A stretch of DNA of 39,044 nt, taken from assembly GCA_900322175.1 (NCBI GenBank), contig ONYZ01000045.1:1-39044 (forward strand), written 5' to 3'. Within the stretch, counting starts at the first letter, position 1. The number at the start of each line of letters is the position of its first letter. The position numbers and the translations under genes are program-made. This stretch comes from an uncultured Prevotella sp. GTDB taxonomy: Bacteria; Bacteroidota; Bacteroidia; Bacteroidales; Bacteroidaceae. Positions 18,101 to 26,115 of this stretch are shown here, piece after piece. Under the pieces are notes generated by a model. It searched no databases. It was not told the DNA's origin and saw only the letters and a list, made by a program, of their open reading frames with translations.

Positions 18101-18469
18101 GACTCGATGTTCACCGAGGGCCGCTATTGGCACGGCAATGAGCCTTGTCATCAGATACCTTGGCTCTACAGCTACATCGACAAGCGCGAAAAGACCATCC
18201 AGCGCATTGCCCACATCCTCGACACAGAGTACAACGACACCCCAGGCGGTCTCTCTGGCAACGATGATGCAGGACAGATGTCAGCATGGTATGTATTTGC
18301 CTCGATGGGCTTCTATCCCGTCTGTCCAGCCACAGACCGCTACATGCTCTCAGCCCCCCGCTTCCAAAAGATCACCTTAAATCTCCAGAACGGGAAAAAG
18401 TACACCATCACCCCCACTTCCTTCCCCAAAGATCGCAACTACATCACCCAAAGCGAAATAACAAAATGA
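15182..18469 (+). CDS. histidine acid phosphatase-GH92 mannosidase fusion, secreted
   Basis: A 1095-residue protein with a signal peptide (MKRLLHAMTLIAVACLIANPVFAQ). Residues about 50-400 form a histidine acid phosphatase/phytase-like domain: ISHYGRHGSRW with nucleophile His64, and GHDSNLYRLM with the His312-Asp313 pair. From about residue 425 it is a full GH92 module: WIVGGCTQDYGSF, HSQEVSHPHYY, FYGALYRCSFLPRE, MWDTYRALHPLYTL, GNEPCHQIPWLY and SGNDDAGQMSAWYVFASMGF. It starts 13 bases after the kinase gene in the same operon. Inference: the phosphatase strips phosphate from phosphomannans or phosphorylated N-glycans (or from an inositol phosphate) so that the GH92 module can proceed. The substrate is not provable from sequence. 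Both active sites look intact. Confidence 0.93.
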   Translation: MKRLLHAMTLIAVACLIANPVFAQYEKLGGVYYAYPIESGTDSPQLQSAPAGYEPFYISHYGRHGSRWVTSDERYTWVNEHFADTKNLTKLGKDVRKRLDKIWKNAKGNGGKLTALGARQHRGIARRMYHNFPQLFTMDAHLTAHSSTVNRCKVSMENFVDELKQLSKVQHLTPITREEDMAWIAYTSPEEKALENRTNVPLTISPDRFIKALFVDASKITNPTKLLLELHTIASDIQDVELNVSLYDIFTAEEFRTVYEKNNKSMTIVHGDLIENEGIPARSAISLWQRIETEADAAIARGGVGADLRFGHDSNLYRLMTLMGIKPRGVEGVRTEPYDYMDKILPMAANLQMIFYKNAQGDVLVQLLLNEKTASLGEFDYKAFYSWKELKQKVNDNIHFFEHLRQLNALNTMVGTAPANTKTAGLFGKGSEEHGQTLPAVLVPNGQNFWTPQTQDTEKKCIAPFYYTDSLFQGIRNSHWIVGGCTQDYGSFTLAALGGKLRKTPTERTTPFSHSQEVSHPHYYAVRLPNERLKLEVTGSSHAAIFRITPEVDGPVHIVLNHNSDYKEGYLEIEKQAKTIYGYNPVHRIYQGWGEQAGFEGHYLLQAYDDIKDFGIDSLCAWFTFEGKANQPIILKAATSFTSKKGAYDNFAFEAEGQDFESMMAQTAKQWIDRLHTIDVEDSNTARVNQFYGALYRCSFLPREMSDVDGSYPKFADGSIVCPSEHRKFYGDFSMWDTYRALHPLYTLIAPKQSADMMQSLVTMYEQGGWLPIFPCWNSYTAAMIGDHCSVALADAYIKGIRNFDYKKAYEAMRKNAFETPANFEDYKNGMGRRALDSYIKYGYIPLEDSVKEAFHQDEQTSRTLEYAFDDFAVAQLAEALGKENDYNELIRRSENWRNVINPKTGYCDGRHAPKQISRKKNDGGKFEDNTDFIHRKSYITEGATCHYTWYVPQNVDGLIDFLGGEDKFEAKLDSMFTEGRYWHGNEPCHQIPWLYSYIDKREKTIQRIAHILDTEYNDTPGGLSGNDDAGQMSAWYVFASMGFYPVCPATDRYMLSAPRFQKITLNLQNGKKYTITPTSFPKDRNYITQSEITK

Positions 18470-18473
18470 TATA

Positions 18474-18510
18474 AAAAAGGTGCTTCAGCGGTTTAGCGAA
18501 GCACCTTTTT
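18474..18510. terminator. bidirectional rho-independent terminator
   Basis: AAAAAGGTGCTTC (18474-18486) and GAAGCACCTTTTT (18498-18510) form a 13-bp perfect stem around an 11-base loop. The A and T tracts provide a U-run in either direction, so it ends both the GH92 operon (+) and the convergent GH3 gene (-). Confidence 0.93.
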
Positions 18511-18522
18511 CTTTGGTTTAAC

Positions 18523-20994
18523 TTAGATATTTGGTTCGTCCCAAATCTTTGTCTGTGTGCAGGTTGTGCCAACTGTCTGGTTGCCTATCTTTAGGATGAA
18601 GTCGCCTTCTTCGAGGGTCCACTTACCATCAGCTCCTACAAAGGCCAGTTTCTTAGCAGGCAATTGGAAGGTAACGGTCTTTACCTCGCCTGGCTGAAGC
18701 TCGATCTTAGTGAAGTCGCGCAGGCGCTTGTTGTCAGGTACGATAGAAGCGACAAGGTCGCTGCTGTAAAGCAGTACAGCCTCCTTACCAGCCTTGGAAC
18801 CAGTATTCTTAACGTCTACGCTTACTGTCAGTACGTCGTCAACAGTAAACTTGCTCTTGTAAACCTTCAGGTTTGAGTACTCGTAAGTCGTATAGCTGAT
18901 GCCATAGCCAAAGGGCCACTGGAGCGATACCTTTGCATCGTAGTTGTAAGCGCCAGCCATTGTGCCAACCTCTTCTGATACCTTATAATCGTATGTATTC
19001 AGCGAGTTGATTTCGCGAGGATAGGTGTAAGGCATCTTGGCCGAGAAGTTAGCGTCACCAGCAAGCAGATTGGCCAATGCGTCACCACCATAGTTGCCAG
19101 GAATCAGAATATCTACCACAGCCTTAGCCAATGGCTCGATATCAGCAATCAGACGGGGGCGTCCCTCGTTCAGCACCATCACGATGGGCTTGCCTGTCTT
19201 GGCGAGAGCCTTAACCAGATTGCGCTGATTCTCTGAGAGCCACAGGTCGTTCAGGTTACCAGGAGTCTCTGTATATGAGTTCTCTCCGATACAAGCGATG
19301 ATGACATCTGCATTGGCAGCAGCGGCTACAGCCTTGTCTATCTGTGGCTCGTTCTCATCGTAGTAAGCACCATTCTCATTATAGGTCACACCCTGCTCCA
19401 GGATGATGTTCTCCTTACCATACTTATTACAGAGCGCCTCGTAGATGGTGTTGTACTTCTCTGATAGGTCCTCGGCCTTAGATCCCTGCCAAGTGTAGCT
19501 CCAACCACCATGCAGACAACGCATCTGGTTGGCGTTAGGACCAGTAAGCAGGATCTTCTTGCCCTTGGCCAGAGGCAGGATATTGCCCTCGTTCTTCAGC
19601 AGCACCTCGCTCTCCTCAGCAGCCTTCAGCGAAGCGGCAGCAAACTCATCGCTACCAAACTTCTCGAATCCCTTGCCACCAGTGTTTGGCTTATCAAACA
19701 GGCCCAAACGATACTTAGCACGCAGGATACGGCGGACGGCATCATCGATACGACTCATCTTAACCTTACCCTCTTGTACCAGCTCCTTCAGTAATACGCA
19801 GAACTCTACGCTATATGGATCCATCGACATATCGATACCAGCATTGATTGCGATACGGATAGCATCCTTCTTGTCTTTAGCCACATGCTCGCGAGAGAAG
19901 AGGTTGTTGATATCAGCCCAGTCTGTAACTAGGAATCCATCCCACTGCAGGTCTTCCTTAAGCCACTTTGTCAGATACTCGTAGCTTGCATGAACAGGCA
20001 CGCCGTTTACTGACGCCGAGTTAACCATCATAGTCAGCGTTCCAGCCAGAGCAGCAGCCTTGAATGGCTCGAAGTATTTCTCGCGAATCATCTGTGGCGA
20101 GAGGTAGGCTGGTGTACGGTCCTTACCTGTCCAAGGACCACCATATGCAAAGTAGTGCTTGGTGCTGGTTCCTACGTGATACTGGTCGATATGGTTATTG
20201 TCATCGCCCTGATAACCCTTAATCTCTGCCACTACCATCTTTGAGTTTACGATAGCATCCTCGCCAAAGCTCTCGTATACACGAGGCCAACGAGGGTCGC
20301 GACTCAGGTCGACTACTGGGTTATACACCCAAGGACAGTTGGCTGCACGACTCTCGTAAGCAGTAATCTCTGCACCTATGCGAGCCAGTTCAGTATTAAA
20401 CGATGCACCTAGATTGATGGGCTGTGGGAATAGTGTTCCACCCTGAACATAGGTCACACCATGGTTGTGGTCCAGACCATAGATATCAGGTATGCCCAAA
20501 TACTTCATCGACTTCTTTTGAATCAACTGAATCCACTGCTGCCACTGGGCAACGCTTGGAGCGCGAGTGCCAGGGGCGTTGAGGATAGAACCCACCTTCC
20601 ACTTAGAGATAAGTGTGTCTAGCATCTGCTCGTTCAGTTTCCACACGCGCTTGGTGTCACCCTGATAGATGTCAACAGGGAATCCACCAAGTTTGTCGAT
20701 AATCTGTTGATCAGTCATCTTCAGCAGATCCTTGATTTCTGCCTCTGATCTGCCATACTGCTGCATCACAGAGCGAACCTTCTCGCGGTCCACTTTTGCA
20801 TTTTCTACGGTCATCTTACCAATGATGTCGAGGTTCAACTCCAACATCTGACCAATCTTCTCGTCAAGAGTCATCTTGGCCAAGGTTTTCTCAACCTTTG
20901 CCTCCAGCGCCGCATCGCGGGGGATGGCTGGTTTCTGTGCTTGTACGATGACTGCGCCGCAAATCATCGCAATCGATAAAATTGTTTTCTTCAT
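18523..20994 (-). CDS. GH3 beta-glucosidase-type glycosidase (BglX-like), secreted
   Basis: An 823-residue protein with a signal peptide ([20 protein letters not shown]). Its GH3 N-terminal barrel includes [38 protein letters not shown] and [11 protein letters not shown], where Asp358 is the presumed nucleophile. The GH3 C-terminal sandwich follows ([27 protein letters not shown]), and then a fibronectin-III-like tail ([20 protein letters not shown]). The family releases terminal beta-linked glucose or xylose from plant oligosaccharides. Residues between 170 and 200 ([20 protein letters not shown]) resemble periplasmic beta-glucosidases. It is monocistronic, facing the GH92 operon across a shared terminator. 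Whether it serves the same substrate is unclear: GH3 acts on beta links and GH92 on alpha-mannosides. Confidence 0.94.
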   Translation of the reverse strand: MKKTILSIAMICGAVIVQAQKPAIPRDAALEAKVEKTLAKMTLDEKIGQMLELNLDIIGKMTVENAKVDREKVRSVMQQYGRSEAEIKDLLKMTDQQIIDKLGGFPVDIYQGDTKRVWKLNEQMLDTLISKWKVGSILNAPGTRAPSVAQWQQWIQLIQKKSMKYLGIPDIYGLDHNHGVTYVQGGTLFPQPINLGASFNTELARIGAEITAYESRAANCPWVYNPVVDLSRDPRWPRVYESFGEDAIVNSKMVVAEIKGYQGDDNNHIDQYHVGTSTKHYFAYGGPWTGKDRTPAYLSPQMIREKYFEPFKAAALAGTLTMMVNSASVNGVPVHASYEYLTKWLKEDLQWDGFLVTDWADINNLFSREHVAKDKKDAIRIAINAGIDMSMDPYSVEFCVLLKELVQEGKVKMSRIDDAVRRILRAKYRLGLFDKPNTGGKGFEKFGSDEFAAASLKAAEESEVLLKNEGNILPLAKGKKILLTGPNANQMRCLHGGWSYTWQGSKAEDLSEKYNTIYEALCNKYGKENIILEQGVTYNENGAYYDENEPQIDKAVAAAANADVIIACIGENSYTETPGNLNDLWLSENQRNLVKALAKTGKPIVMVLNEGRPRLIADIEPLAKAVVDILIPGNYGGDALANLLAGDANFSAKMPYTYPREINSLNTYDYKVSEEVGTMAGAYNYDAKVSLQWPFGYGISYTTYEYSNLKVYKSKFTVDDVLTVSVDVKNTGSKAGKEAVLLYSSDLVASIVPDNKRLRDFTKIELQPGEVKTVTFQLPAKKLAFVGADGKWTLEEGDFILKIGNQTVGTTCTQTKIWDEPNI

Positions 20995-21022
20995 AAATGT
21001 GTTGAGTAAATGAATTTGGGTA

Positions 21023-21030
21023 CAAAGATA
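21023..21030 (-). promoter_or_regulatory. -7 box of GH3 gene promoter
   Basis: TATCTTTG on the minus strand, 29 bases before the GH3 ATG at 20994. No clear TTTG at the -33 distance, so this rests on the -7 match and position only. Confidence 0.45.
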
Positions 21031-21072
21031 ATGATTTTTCTTTAATAATAGGTGATTTTAAAGATTTTTTCA

Positions 21073-21080
21073 TACCTTTG
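21073..21080 (+). promoter_or_regulatory. -7 box of DUF1593 operon promoter
   Basis: TACCTTTG followed by CCAAC, 24 bases before the ATG at 21104, matches TAnnTTTG. The -33 element is not recognisable in the A+T-rich stretch upstream. Confidence 0.5.
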
Positions 21081-21103
21081 CCAACAAAATCTTAACAGAA
21101 AAT

Positions 21104-22561
21104 ATGAATAAAAAGAATCTCTTTACCCTGCTTTTCGCCCTTATCGCAGGGACGTGTTGGGCATCAAACGACAACTTAAAACCACGCTTGGTGGTATGTA
21201 CTGATATTGCTCCAGCCGATGTGGAACCTGATGATATGGAGTCGATGGTGAGGCTGATGGCGTATGCCGATTGTTTTGAGATCGAAGCGCTCATCACTAG
21301 CGTGGGGTGGAACTGCGATCCTTACCCGTTAGAGTGGCAGCAGTATCTGTTTCGCGTGATTACTGCTTATGCCAAAGACGTACCTAACCTGATGAAGCGC
21401 TCCGGACAGAAGAAACACCTCTCGCTCAAGAAGGAAAACGGCCAGCAGGAACTTGGCTACTGGCCGAGTGCGGAATACATCACGAGCCGTGCCGTTATGG
21501 GTAGCATGTATGGCGGCATACAATCAATCGGCGAGCGCAATGACTCGCCAGGCAGCAAATTGCTTATTCGATTGGCTGATGAGGACGATCCGCGTCCCAT
21601 CTACGTCGCTGCTTGGGGGGGAGCTAATACTTTGGCTCAGGCCATTTGGCGAGTAAAGCAATCTCGTTCTACTGATGAATTGACGAAATTTGTCCGCAAG
21701 TTCCGTCTTTTCACCATCACTGATCAAGATATGAAATATGATATGCGTATGGATCGTGCCTATAGTTCTCACATGTGGCTTCGAAAAGAGTTTCATGACG
21801 ACCTGCAGTTCATCTGGGACGAAGGAGCCTGGCAAGAGCAGTGCGAGTTGGGCAAGCGTCACTGGCAGAAGCATCAGCAGTACATTCAAGGCCATGGTGT
21901 GCTTGGTAGTGAATACCCTAATTACAAATGGGGCGTTGAGGGCGATACACCAAGTTTCCTATATGTGATGCCTAACGGACTGAACGATCCTGAAGACCCA
22001 CTGCAATGCGGTTGGGCAGGCTATCACGAGCGTGGCATCTGTGCAGATTCGCTCACCACAGCATGGACTTCATGGCAGGAACCTGTACGTGGCATCTCCG
22101 TAGACTATAAACGTCGCTTCTATCCCGATGAACTGAACGATTTCTGTGCTCGTATGCAATGGGCCGCCGAGGGTCGAGGCAATCTTAATCCTTATATTGT
22201 ATTGGCTCCGCAGGTAAAATTCGTTCCCCCACTTGCACTCAAGGGAGCCTCGATGGCTGTGTCCAATGACACGATTACCATCACCGTTCCGCCTCGAGTC
22301 AAGAAAGGCGATGTCTTCACCATTCGTTTGGACGCCTCGAAATCTTTCGACCCTGATGGTGATAGCCTCAGCTTTCTTTGGTGGCAACAGCCTGAGATTG
22401 GTCATACCCACATCGCTATCGAAGCCGATGACCAGTCCATCGCCACTGTCCGCATCCCTGCAAAAGCCGCCAGCGATACCATTCACCTCATCTGCGAGGT
22501 TCACGATAATGGTCCTTTCCATCTCGTGTCTTATCGGCGCATCATTATCACCATCAAATAA
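21104..22561 (+). CDS. DUF1593 / Sde182-like nucleoside-hydrolase-fold secreted protein
   Basis: A 485-residue protein with a signal peptide (MNKKNLFTLLFALIAGTCWA). The DUF1593 module opens with KPRLVVCTDIAPADVEPDDMESMVRLM, where the DTD-like Asp cluster of nucleoside-hydrolase folds is seen as TDIAPADVEPDD. Also typical are YVAAWGGANTLAQAIW, TITDQDMKYDMRM and WGVEGDTPSFLYVMPNGLNDPE. The C-terminal 120 residues form the immunoglobulin-like Sde182 tail (LDASKSFDPDGDSLSFLWWQ). The family was described from a cellulose-degrading marine bacterium as cellulose-binding, but its reaction is not firmly established. It heads a tight three-gene operon: one base separates its stop from the MGMT start. 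Confidence 0.9.
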   Translation: MNKKNLFTLLFALIAGTCWASNDNLKPRLVVCTDIAPADVEPDDMESMVRLMAYADCFEIEALITSVGWNCDPYPLEWQQYLFRVITAYAKDVPNLMKRSGQKKHLSLKKENGQQELGYWPSAEYITSRAVMGSMYGGIQSIGERNDSPGSKLLIRLADEDDPRPIYVAAWGGANTLAQAIWRVKQSRSTDELTKFVRKFRLFTITDQDMKYDMRMDRAYSSHMWLRKEFHDDLQFIWDEGAWQEQCELGKRHWQKHQQYIQGHGVLGSEYPNYKWGVEGDTPSFLYVMPNGLNDPEDPLQCGWAGYHERGICADSLTTAWTSWQEPVRGISVDYKRRFYPDELNDFCARMQWAAEGRGNLNPYIVLAPQVKFVPPLALKGASMAVSNDTITITVPPRVKKGDVFTIRLDASKSFDPDGDSLSFLWWQQPEIGHTHIAIEADDQSIATVRIPAKAASDTIHLICEVHDNGPFHLVSYRRIIITIK

Positions 22562-22562
22562 G

Positions 22563-22901
22563 ATGAACGACTATCCTGATAGAATGACGCCTGAGCAGGC
22601 ACGAACGTTTCGCAATGATGTACTGAACATCGTTAGCCAAATACCTAGTGGCCGAGTAACTACCTATGGTCATATCGCTGCATTAGCAGGATGGCCCAGT
22701 CATTCGCGGATGGTTGGTCGCACACTTCGTTATACCCCTGGTGCCGAACTTCTTCCCTGTCATCGCGTCGTTAATAACGCGGGCCGTACTGCCCCAGGCT
22801 GGAGCCGCCAGCGTCCATTACTAGAGGCAGAAGGTATCACTTTCAAAGCTAACGGTCACGTAGATATGAACGAGCACTTATGGGAGCCAGATATTGAATA
22901 A
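22563..22901 (+). CDS. short MGMT-family alkyl-DNA repair protein
   Basis: A 112-residue protein (MNDYPDRMTPEQARTFRNDV) comprising only the DNA-binding/active-site domain of O6-alkylguanine-DNA alkyltransferases. Motifs are IPSGRVTTYGHIAALAG (helix-turn-helix with arginine finger region), RMVGRTLRYTP and LPCHRVVNNAG with the acceptor Cys. Short proteins of this size are often alkyltransferase-like (ATL) proteins in which that Cys is Trp or Ala; here Cys is kept, so direct alkyl transfer remains possible. The start at 22563 is one base after the DUF1593 stop; a longer frame beginning upstream inside DUF1593 is rejected because it has no MGMT similarity. Confidence 0.9.
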   Translation: MNDYPDRMTPEQARTFRNDVLNIVSQIPSGRVTTYGHIAALAGWPSHSRMVGRTLRYTPGAELLPCHRVVNNAGRTAPGWSRQRPLLEAEGITFKANGHVDMNEHLWEPDIE

Positions 22902-22904
22902 TGT

Positions 22905-23501
22905 ATGGATGACAAGCGTTATATCCTAAGCCTCATTAGGGAGGGCGAACACCAGCAGCAGGACTTCAAGTATCGAGTGTCTGATGCCTGCAAGTTGGCT
23001 AAATCTGTATCGGCCTTTGCCAATACCGATGGAGGCCGACTGCTGATAGGTGTGCGAGATGACGGCAACCTGTCAGGCGTTCGTTCAGAAGAAGAAATCT
23101 ACATGATGCAATCCAGCATCAAGTTCGACACATATCATATAGATGGACGAACCATTGTGATTGTAACAGTTCCACCCTCAACTCATCGCCCCATCTGTGC
23201 TATTGACGAAGAAGGTCGCAAACGTGCTTATATCCGCATTAACGACGAGAACATAGTGGCCTCGCCAATTCACCTGGCACTATGGCGCGAATCACAAAAG
23301 CCCCAAGGCAGCATGATGACCTATGATGACACCATCCGCCACCTATTAGACGTGATGAAAGGCCTGCAAACCTTAAACCAAATAGTCCGCCAGTCACGCC
23401 TCCCTCGTCCCAAAGTCATCACCCTCCTAGCACGCCTAATCCGCTTTTCAATCGTAAAATGGGAATATACCAACCAGCAATTTCTGTTCAGCCTAAGCTA
23501 A
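22905..23501 (+). CDS. AlbA_2 (Schlafen-type) putative DNA-binding protein
   Basis: A 198-residue protein. Its N-terminal half matches the AlbA_2 domain: EGEHQQQDFKYRVSDACKLA, SAFANTDGGRLLIGVRDDG, RAYIRINDEN. The C-terminal 60 residues look like a winged helix (IRHLLDVMKGLQTLNQIVRQ, PKVITLLARLIRFSIVKWEY). The glycine-rich GGRLLIGV segment is the conserved core. These proteins are usually annotated as ATP-binding or transcriptional regulators; the biochemical role is not settled. It starts 3 bases after the MGMT stop, so the three genes share a transcript. Confidence 0.88.
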   Translation: MDDKRYILSLIREGEHQQQDFKYRVSDACKLAKSVSAFANTDGGRLLIGVRDDGNLSGVRSEEEIYMMQSSIKFDTYHIDGRTIVIVTVPPSTHRPICAIDEEGRKRAYIRINDENIVASPIHLALWRESQKPQGSMMTYDDTIRHLLDVMKGLQTLNQIVRQSRLPRPKVITLLARLIRFSIVKWEYTNQQFLFSLS

Positions 23502-23532
23502 AAGGAACAATTCATTGTCTTATTAATTAATT

Positions 23533-23564
23533 GGACCATTTCCCCGACTTTGGGAAAATGGTCC
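23533..23564. repeat. 13-bp imperfect inverted repeat after the AlbA_2 gene
   Basis: GGACCATTTCCCC (23533-23545) pairs with GGGAAAATGGTCC (23552-23564) apart from one mismatch, with a 6-base loop. No T-run follows (GAATTATCTT), so it is not a canonical rho-independent terminator. It may still act as an mRNA 3' hairpin. Confidence 0.6.
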
Positions 23565-23589
23565 GAATTATCTTACGCTTGGCGATTAT

Positions 23590-23613
23590 TTAATACGCCT
23601 GCTCGTGGACGCC
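23590..23613 (-). pseudogene. degenerate second copy of the asnB 3' tail
   Basis: On the minus strand this reads GGC GTC CAC GAG CAG GCG TAT TAA, that is GVHEQAY-stop. This is the same seven residues and stop that end asnB 26 bases upstream (GGC GTG CAT GAG CAA GCG TAT TGA). All four differences are synonymous, three in sense codons and one between stop codons. Sequence upstream of the remnant is not in frame with asnB-like residues. Inference: leftover of a second asnB after duplication, deletion or replacement of the 3' end. Confidence 0.65.
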
Positions 23614-23639
23614 TATTGGAACGACAAAGAGTCGTTCTG

Positions 23640-25304
23640 TCAATACGCTTGCTCATGCACGCCTTTGACGGCGCGGCCTGAGGGGTCGTTCATGTTTTTG
23701 AAGGCTTCGTCCCATTCTAGGGCGATGGCTGTTGAGCAGGCTACGCTGGCTTCGCTGGGGACACTGCGAGCGGCAGAGTCGCTGGGGAAGTGTTCAGCGA
23801 AGATAGAGCGGTAGTAGTATTCCTCCTTATTCTTTGGTGGGTTGATGGGGAATCGCTCTGCTGCGTGAGCCATCTGTTCGTCGCTGACGGCCTCTGAGGT
23901 TATCTGCTTCAGGGTGTCAATCCATGAGTAACCTACACCATCGCTGAACTGCTCCTTCTGGCGCCAAGCTACCTCGGCAGGCAACATATCAGCAAAGGCC
24001 TCGCGGACTATCTTCTTCTCCATAGTCTGTCCTGGACACATCTTGGCCTCTGGGTTGGTGCGCATAGCCACATCGAGGAACTCCTTGTCGAGGAAAGGCA
24101 CACGACCCTCTACGCCCCAAGCAGAAAGACTCTTGTTAGCACGCAGACAATCGTAGAGATGGAGCTTAGATAACTTACGAACAGTTTCCTCGTGGAAGTC
24201 CTTAGCCGATGGGGCCCTATGGAAGTAGAGATAGCCACCAAAAATCTCGTCGGCGCCCTCGCCGCTGAGCACCATCTTGATACCCATCGACTTGATGACA
24301 CGAGCCAACAGATACATAGGTGTAGAGGCGCGAACGGTGGTAACATCGTAGGTCTCGATAAAGTAGATGACATCACGAATGGCATCGAGTCCCTCCTGAA
24401 TGGTATAGTTGATTTCGTGATGAACAGTGCCGATATGATCGGCCACCATCTTAGCCTTAGCCAAATCTGGTGCACCCTTCAGTCCTACTGCAAACGAGTG
24501 CAGACGTGGCCAATAGGCTTTGGTCTTAGAGTCGTCTTCGATACGCATCTCGCTGTATTTCTCGGCAATCGCAGAGATAACTGACGAGTCGAGACCTCCT
24601 GAAAGCAATACGCCATAAGGCACATCACTCATCAGCTGGCGCTTAACGGCACTTTCGAGTGCATCGTGGATAGCCTCAACAGATGCAGGGTTGTCCTTAA
24701 CAGCATCGTACTTCATCCAGTCGCGCTGGTAATAGCGCTTCATGCCAGGGTCGCCACTCCAATAGTAATGACCAGGCAGGAAGGGTTCGAATCGATCGCA
24801 CTGACCCTCAAGAGCCTTCAACTCTGAGGCTACATATACGGTTCCGTCAGCGTCGTAGCCTATATATAGAGGTATTACTCCTATGGGGTCGCGTGCTATC
24901 AGGAACTCATCGCGCTCTTCATCGTAAAGCGCAAATGCAAAGATACCGTTAAGATCTTCGAGAAAGTCGATGCCTTTGTCGCGATACAGGGCAAGAATCA
25001 CCTCGCAGTCGCTGCCCGTCTGGAACTCGTACTGACCAGCATAGCGACGACGTATCTCCTGATGGTTGTAAATCTCGCCGTTGACAGCGAGAACATGCTT
25101 GCGATCGGGCGAAAAAAGAGGCTGACCACCTGATTCTGGATCCACGATACTAAGTCGCTCGTGGGCCAGGATAGCTGATCCGCCACAATAGATACCACTC
25201 CAGTCAGGTCCGCGATGGCGGATTTTCTGACTCATCTTCAATGCCTTTTGTCGCAGTGCCTGCGACTGCTCTTTTACACGAAATAATCCTACTATTCCAC
25301 ACAT
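23640..25304 (-). CDS. asnB: asparagine synthase, glutamine-hydrolysing
   Basis: AsnB makes asparagine from aspartate, ATP and glutamine. The 554-residue length is normal. The N-terminus MCGIVGLF supplies Cys2, the glutaminase nucleophile; RHRGPDWSGIY, NGEIYNHQE and TGSDCEVIL complete the glutaminase domain. The synthetase domain has the PP-loop LLSGGLDSSVISAIAEK and SGEGADEIFGGYLY. The C-terminus DPSGRAVKGVHEQAY is the usual AsnB tail. It is the last gene of the leftward nitrogen series, 62 bases after the porin gene, behind a weak terminator. No TAnnTTTG box is visible in that gap, so at least part of its expression may be read-through. Confidence 0.96.
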   Translation of the reverse strand: MCGIVGLFRVKEQSQALRQKALKMSQKIRHRGPDWSGIYCGGSAILAHERLSIVDPESGGQPLFSPDRKHVLAVNGEIYNHQEIRRRYAGQYEFQTGSDCEVILALYRDKGIDFLEDLNGIFAFALYDEERDEFLIARDPIGVIPLYIGYDADGTVYVASELKALEGQCDRFEPFLPGHYYWSGDPGMKRYYQRDWMKYDAVKDNPASVEAIHDALESAVKRQLMSDVPYGVLLSGGLDSSVISAIAEKYSEMRIEDDSKTKAYWPRLHSFAVGLKGAPDLAKAKMVADHIGTVHHEINYTIQEGLDAIRDVIYFIETYDVTTVRASTPMYLLARVIKSMGIKMVLSGEGADEIFGGYLYFHRAPSAKDFHEETVRKLSKLHLYDCLRANKSLSAWGVEGRVPFLDKEFLDVAMRTNPEAKMCPGQTMEKKIVREAFADMLPAEVAWRQKEQFSDGVGYSWIDTLKQITSEAVSDEQMAHAAERFPINPPKNKEEYYYRSIFAEHFPSDSAARSVPSEASVACSTAIALEWDEAFKNMNDPSGRAVKGVHEQAY

Positions 25305-25349
25305 AGTTTTTTATCTTTTTTGTTATTGTTTGAATGTTTGCATTTTTAG

Positions 25350-25368
25350 AAAAAGAGTCCTTGGACTC
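25350..25368 (-). terminator. compact hairpin with T-run after the porin gene
   Basis: Read on the minus strand, GAGTCC-AA-GGACTC followed by TTTTT starts within the porin stop codon (TGA). The effective stem is 5-6 bp with a very tight loop, so termination is probably partial and allows some read-through into asnB. Confidence 0.5.
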
Positions 25369-26062
25369 ACGGCTGAAGCGTGAATCCAAAGACGAGGTAA
25401 GCTTTTTCAGTGCTTGGGTTAGCAGCAACCTGAGCGAACACAGGTATGCTGAAAGAATCTGTTACTTTGATGTCCTTTGTTGCCTTAAGCGACACGTTGG
25501 TCACAGCAAAACCATCTACACCATAGAAGTCGGTTGCATAAGGCACAGCGCCAACGGCAGCACTCCAATCTACTGAGGCAAGTTTGAAAGGAGCACTCAG
25601 TTCTACGTATGAGCTATAGGCACGCTTGCCATCCTTGTTATAACCGTCGTTGCCAGCAAAGTTAGTAAACCACTGAATAGCAGCAGGACCAAAGTCGTAA
25701 CCAATGTTAGCCTCGAAGACGTGACTGGTCTTGTTGGCATCGTAGAGGAAATAACGCTCCTCTGGTGTGTTGAACCAATAGTCGGTGATGCCGATATTGA
25801 ATCCACCTGTAGAGTAGGCCAATGTAAGGTCGAACTCTTTGGCATCGTTGGTATCAACCAGCCCATAGCTACCCCATGCAGAGAGCGATAGTCCCTTGTA
25901 GCCGATGCCAAGTGTAGGTTGGATAGCTGCGCTTCCGCACTCCATACCACGCCAAACGTATGTACTTACTACATCTGCCGATACTGTAGTCTCAACTTCA
26001 TCCTGTGCCGTAGCACTCATTCCTGTAGCGAACATAAGCGCCATTAAAACAATCTTCTTCAT
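25367..26062 (-). CDS. TorF-like (Gcw_chp) outer-membrane beta-barrel
   Basis: A 231-residue protein with a signal peptide (MKKIVLMALMFATGMSATAQ). A series of alternating amphipathic strands ends in an aromatic-containing tail (AYLVFGFTLQP), typical of a small outer-membrane barrel. The opening DVVSTYVWRGMECGSAAIQP and GLSLSAWGSYGL match the Gcw_chp/TorF putative porin family. It lies 53 bases downstream of amt, co-oriented with amt and the P-II gene. Inference: a pore for ammonium or small nitrogen compounds across the outer membrane; the family's substrate is not established. Confidence 0.85.
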   Translation of the reverse strand: MKKIVLMALMFATGMSATAQDEVETTVSADVVSTYVWRGMECGSAAIQPTLGIGYKGLSLSAWGSYGLVDTNDAKEFDLTLAYSTGGFNIGITDYWFNTPEERYFLYDANKTSHVFEANIGYDFGPAAIQWFTNFAGNDGYNKDGKRAYSSYVELSAPFKLASVDWSAAVGAVPYATDFYGVDGFAVTNVSLKATKDIKVTDSFSIPVFAQVAANPSTEKAYLVFGFTLQP

Positions 26063-26115
26063 AATTCTCTCTCTTTAAAATTCTAAACTCTTAATTCTTA
26101 ACTCTAAACTCTTAA

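Noticed and set aside
22233-22562. Longer MGMT reading frame beginning inside DUF1593
   Set aside because: The added 110 residues are the shifted frame of the DUF1593 C-terminal domain; the ATG at 22563 sits one base after that gene's stop.
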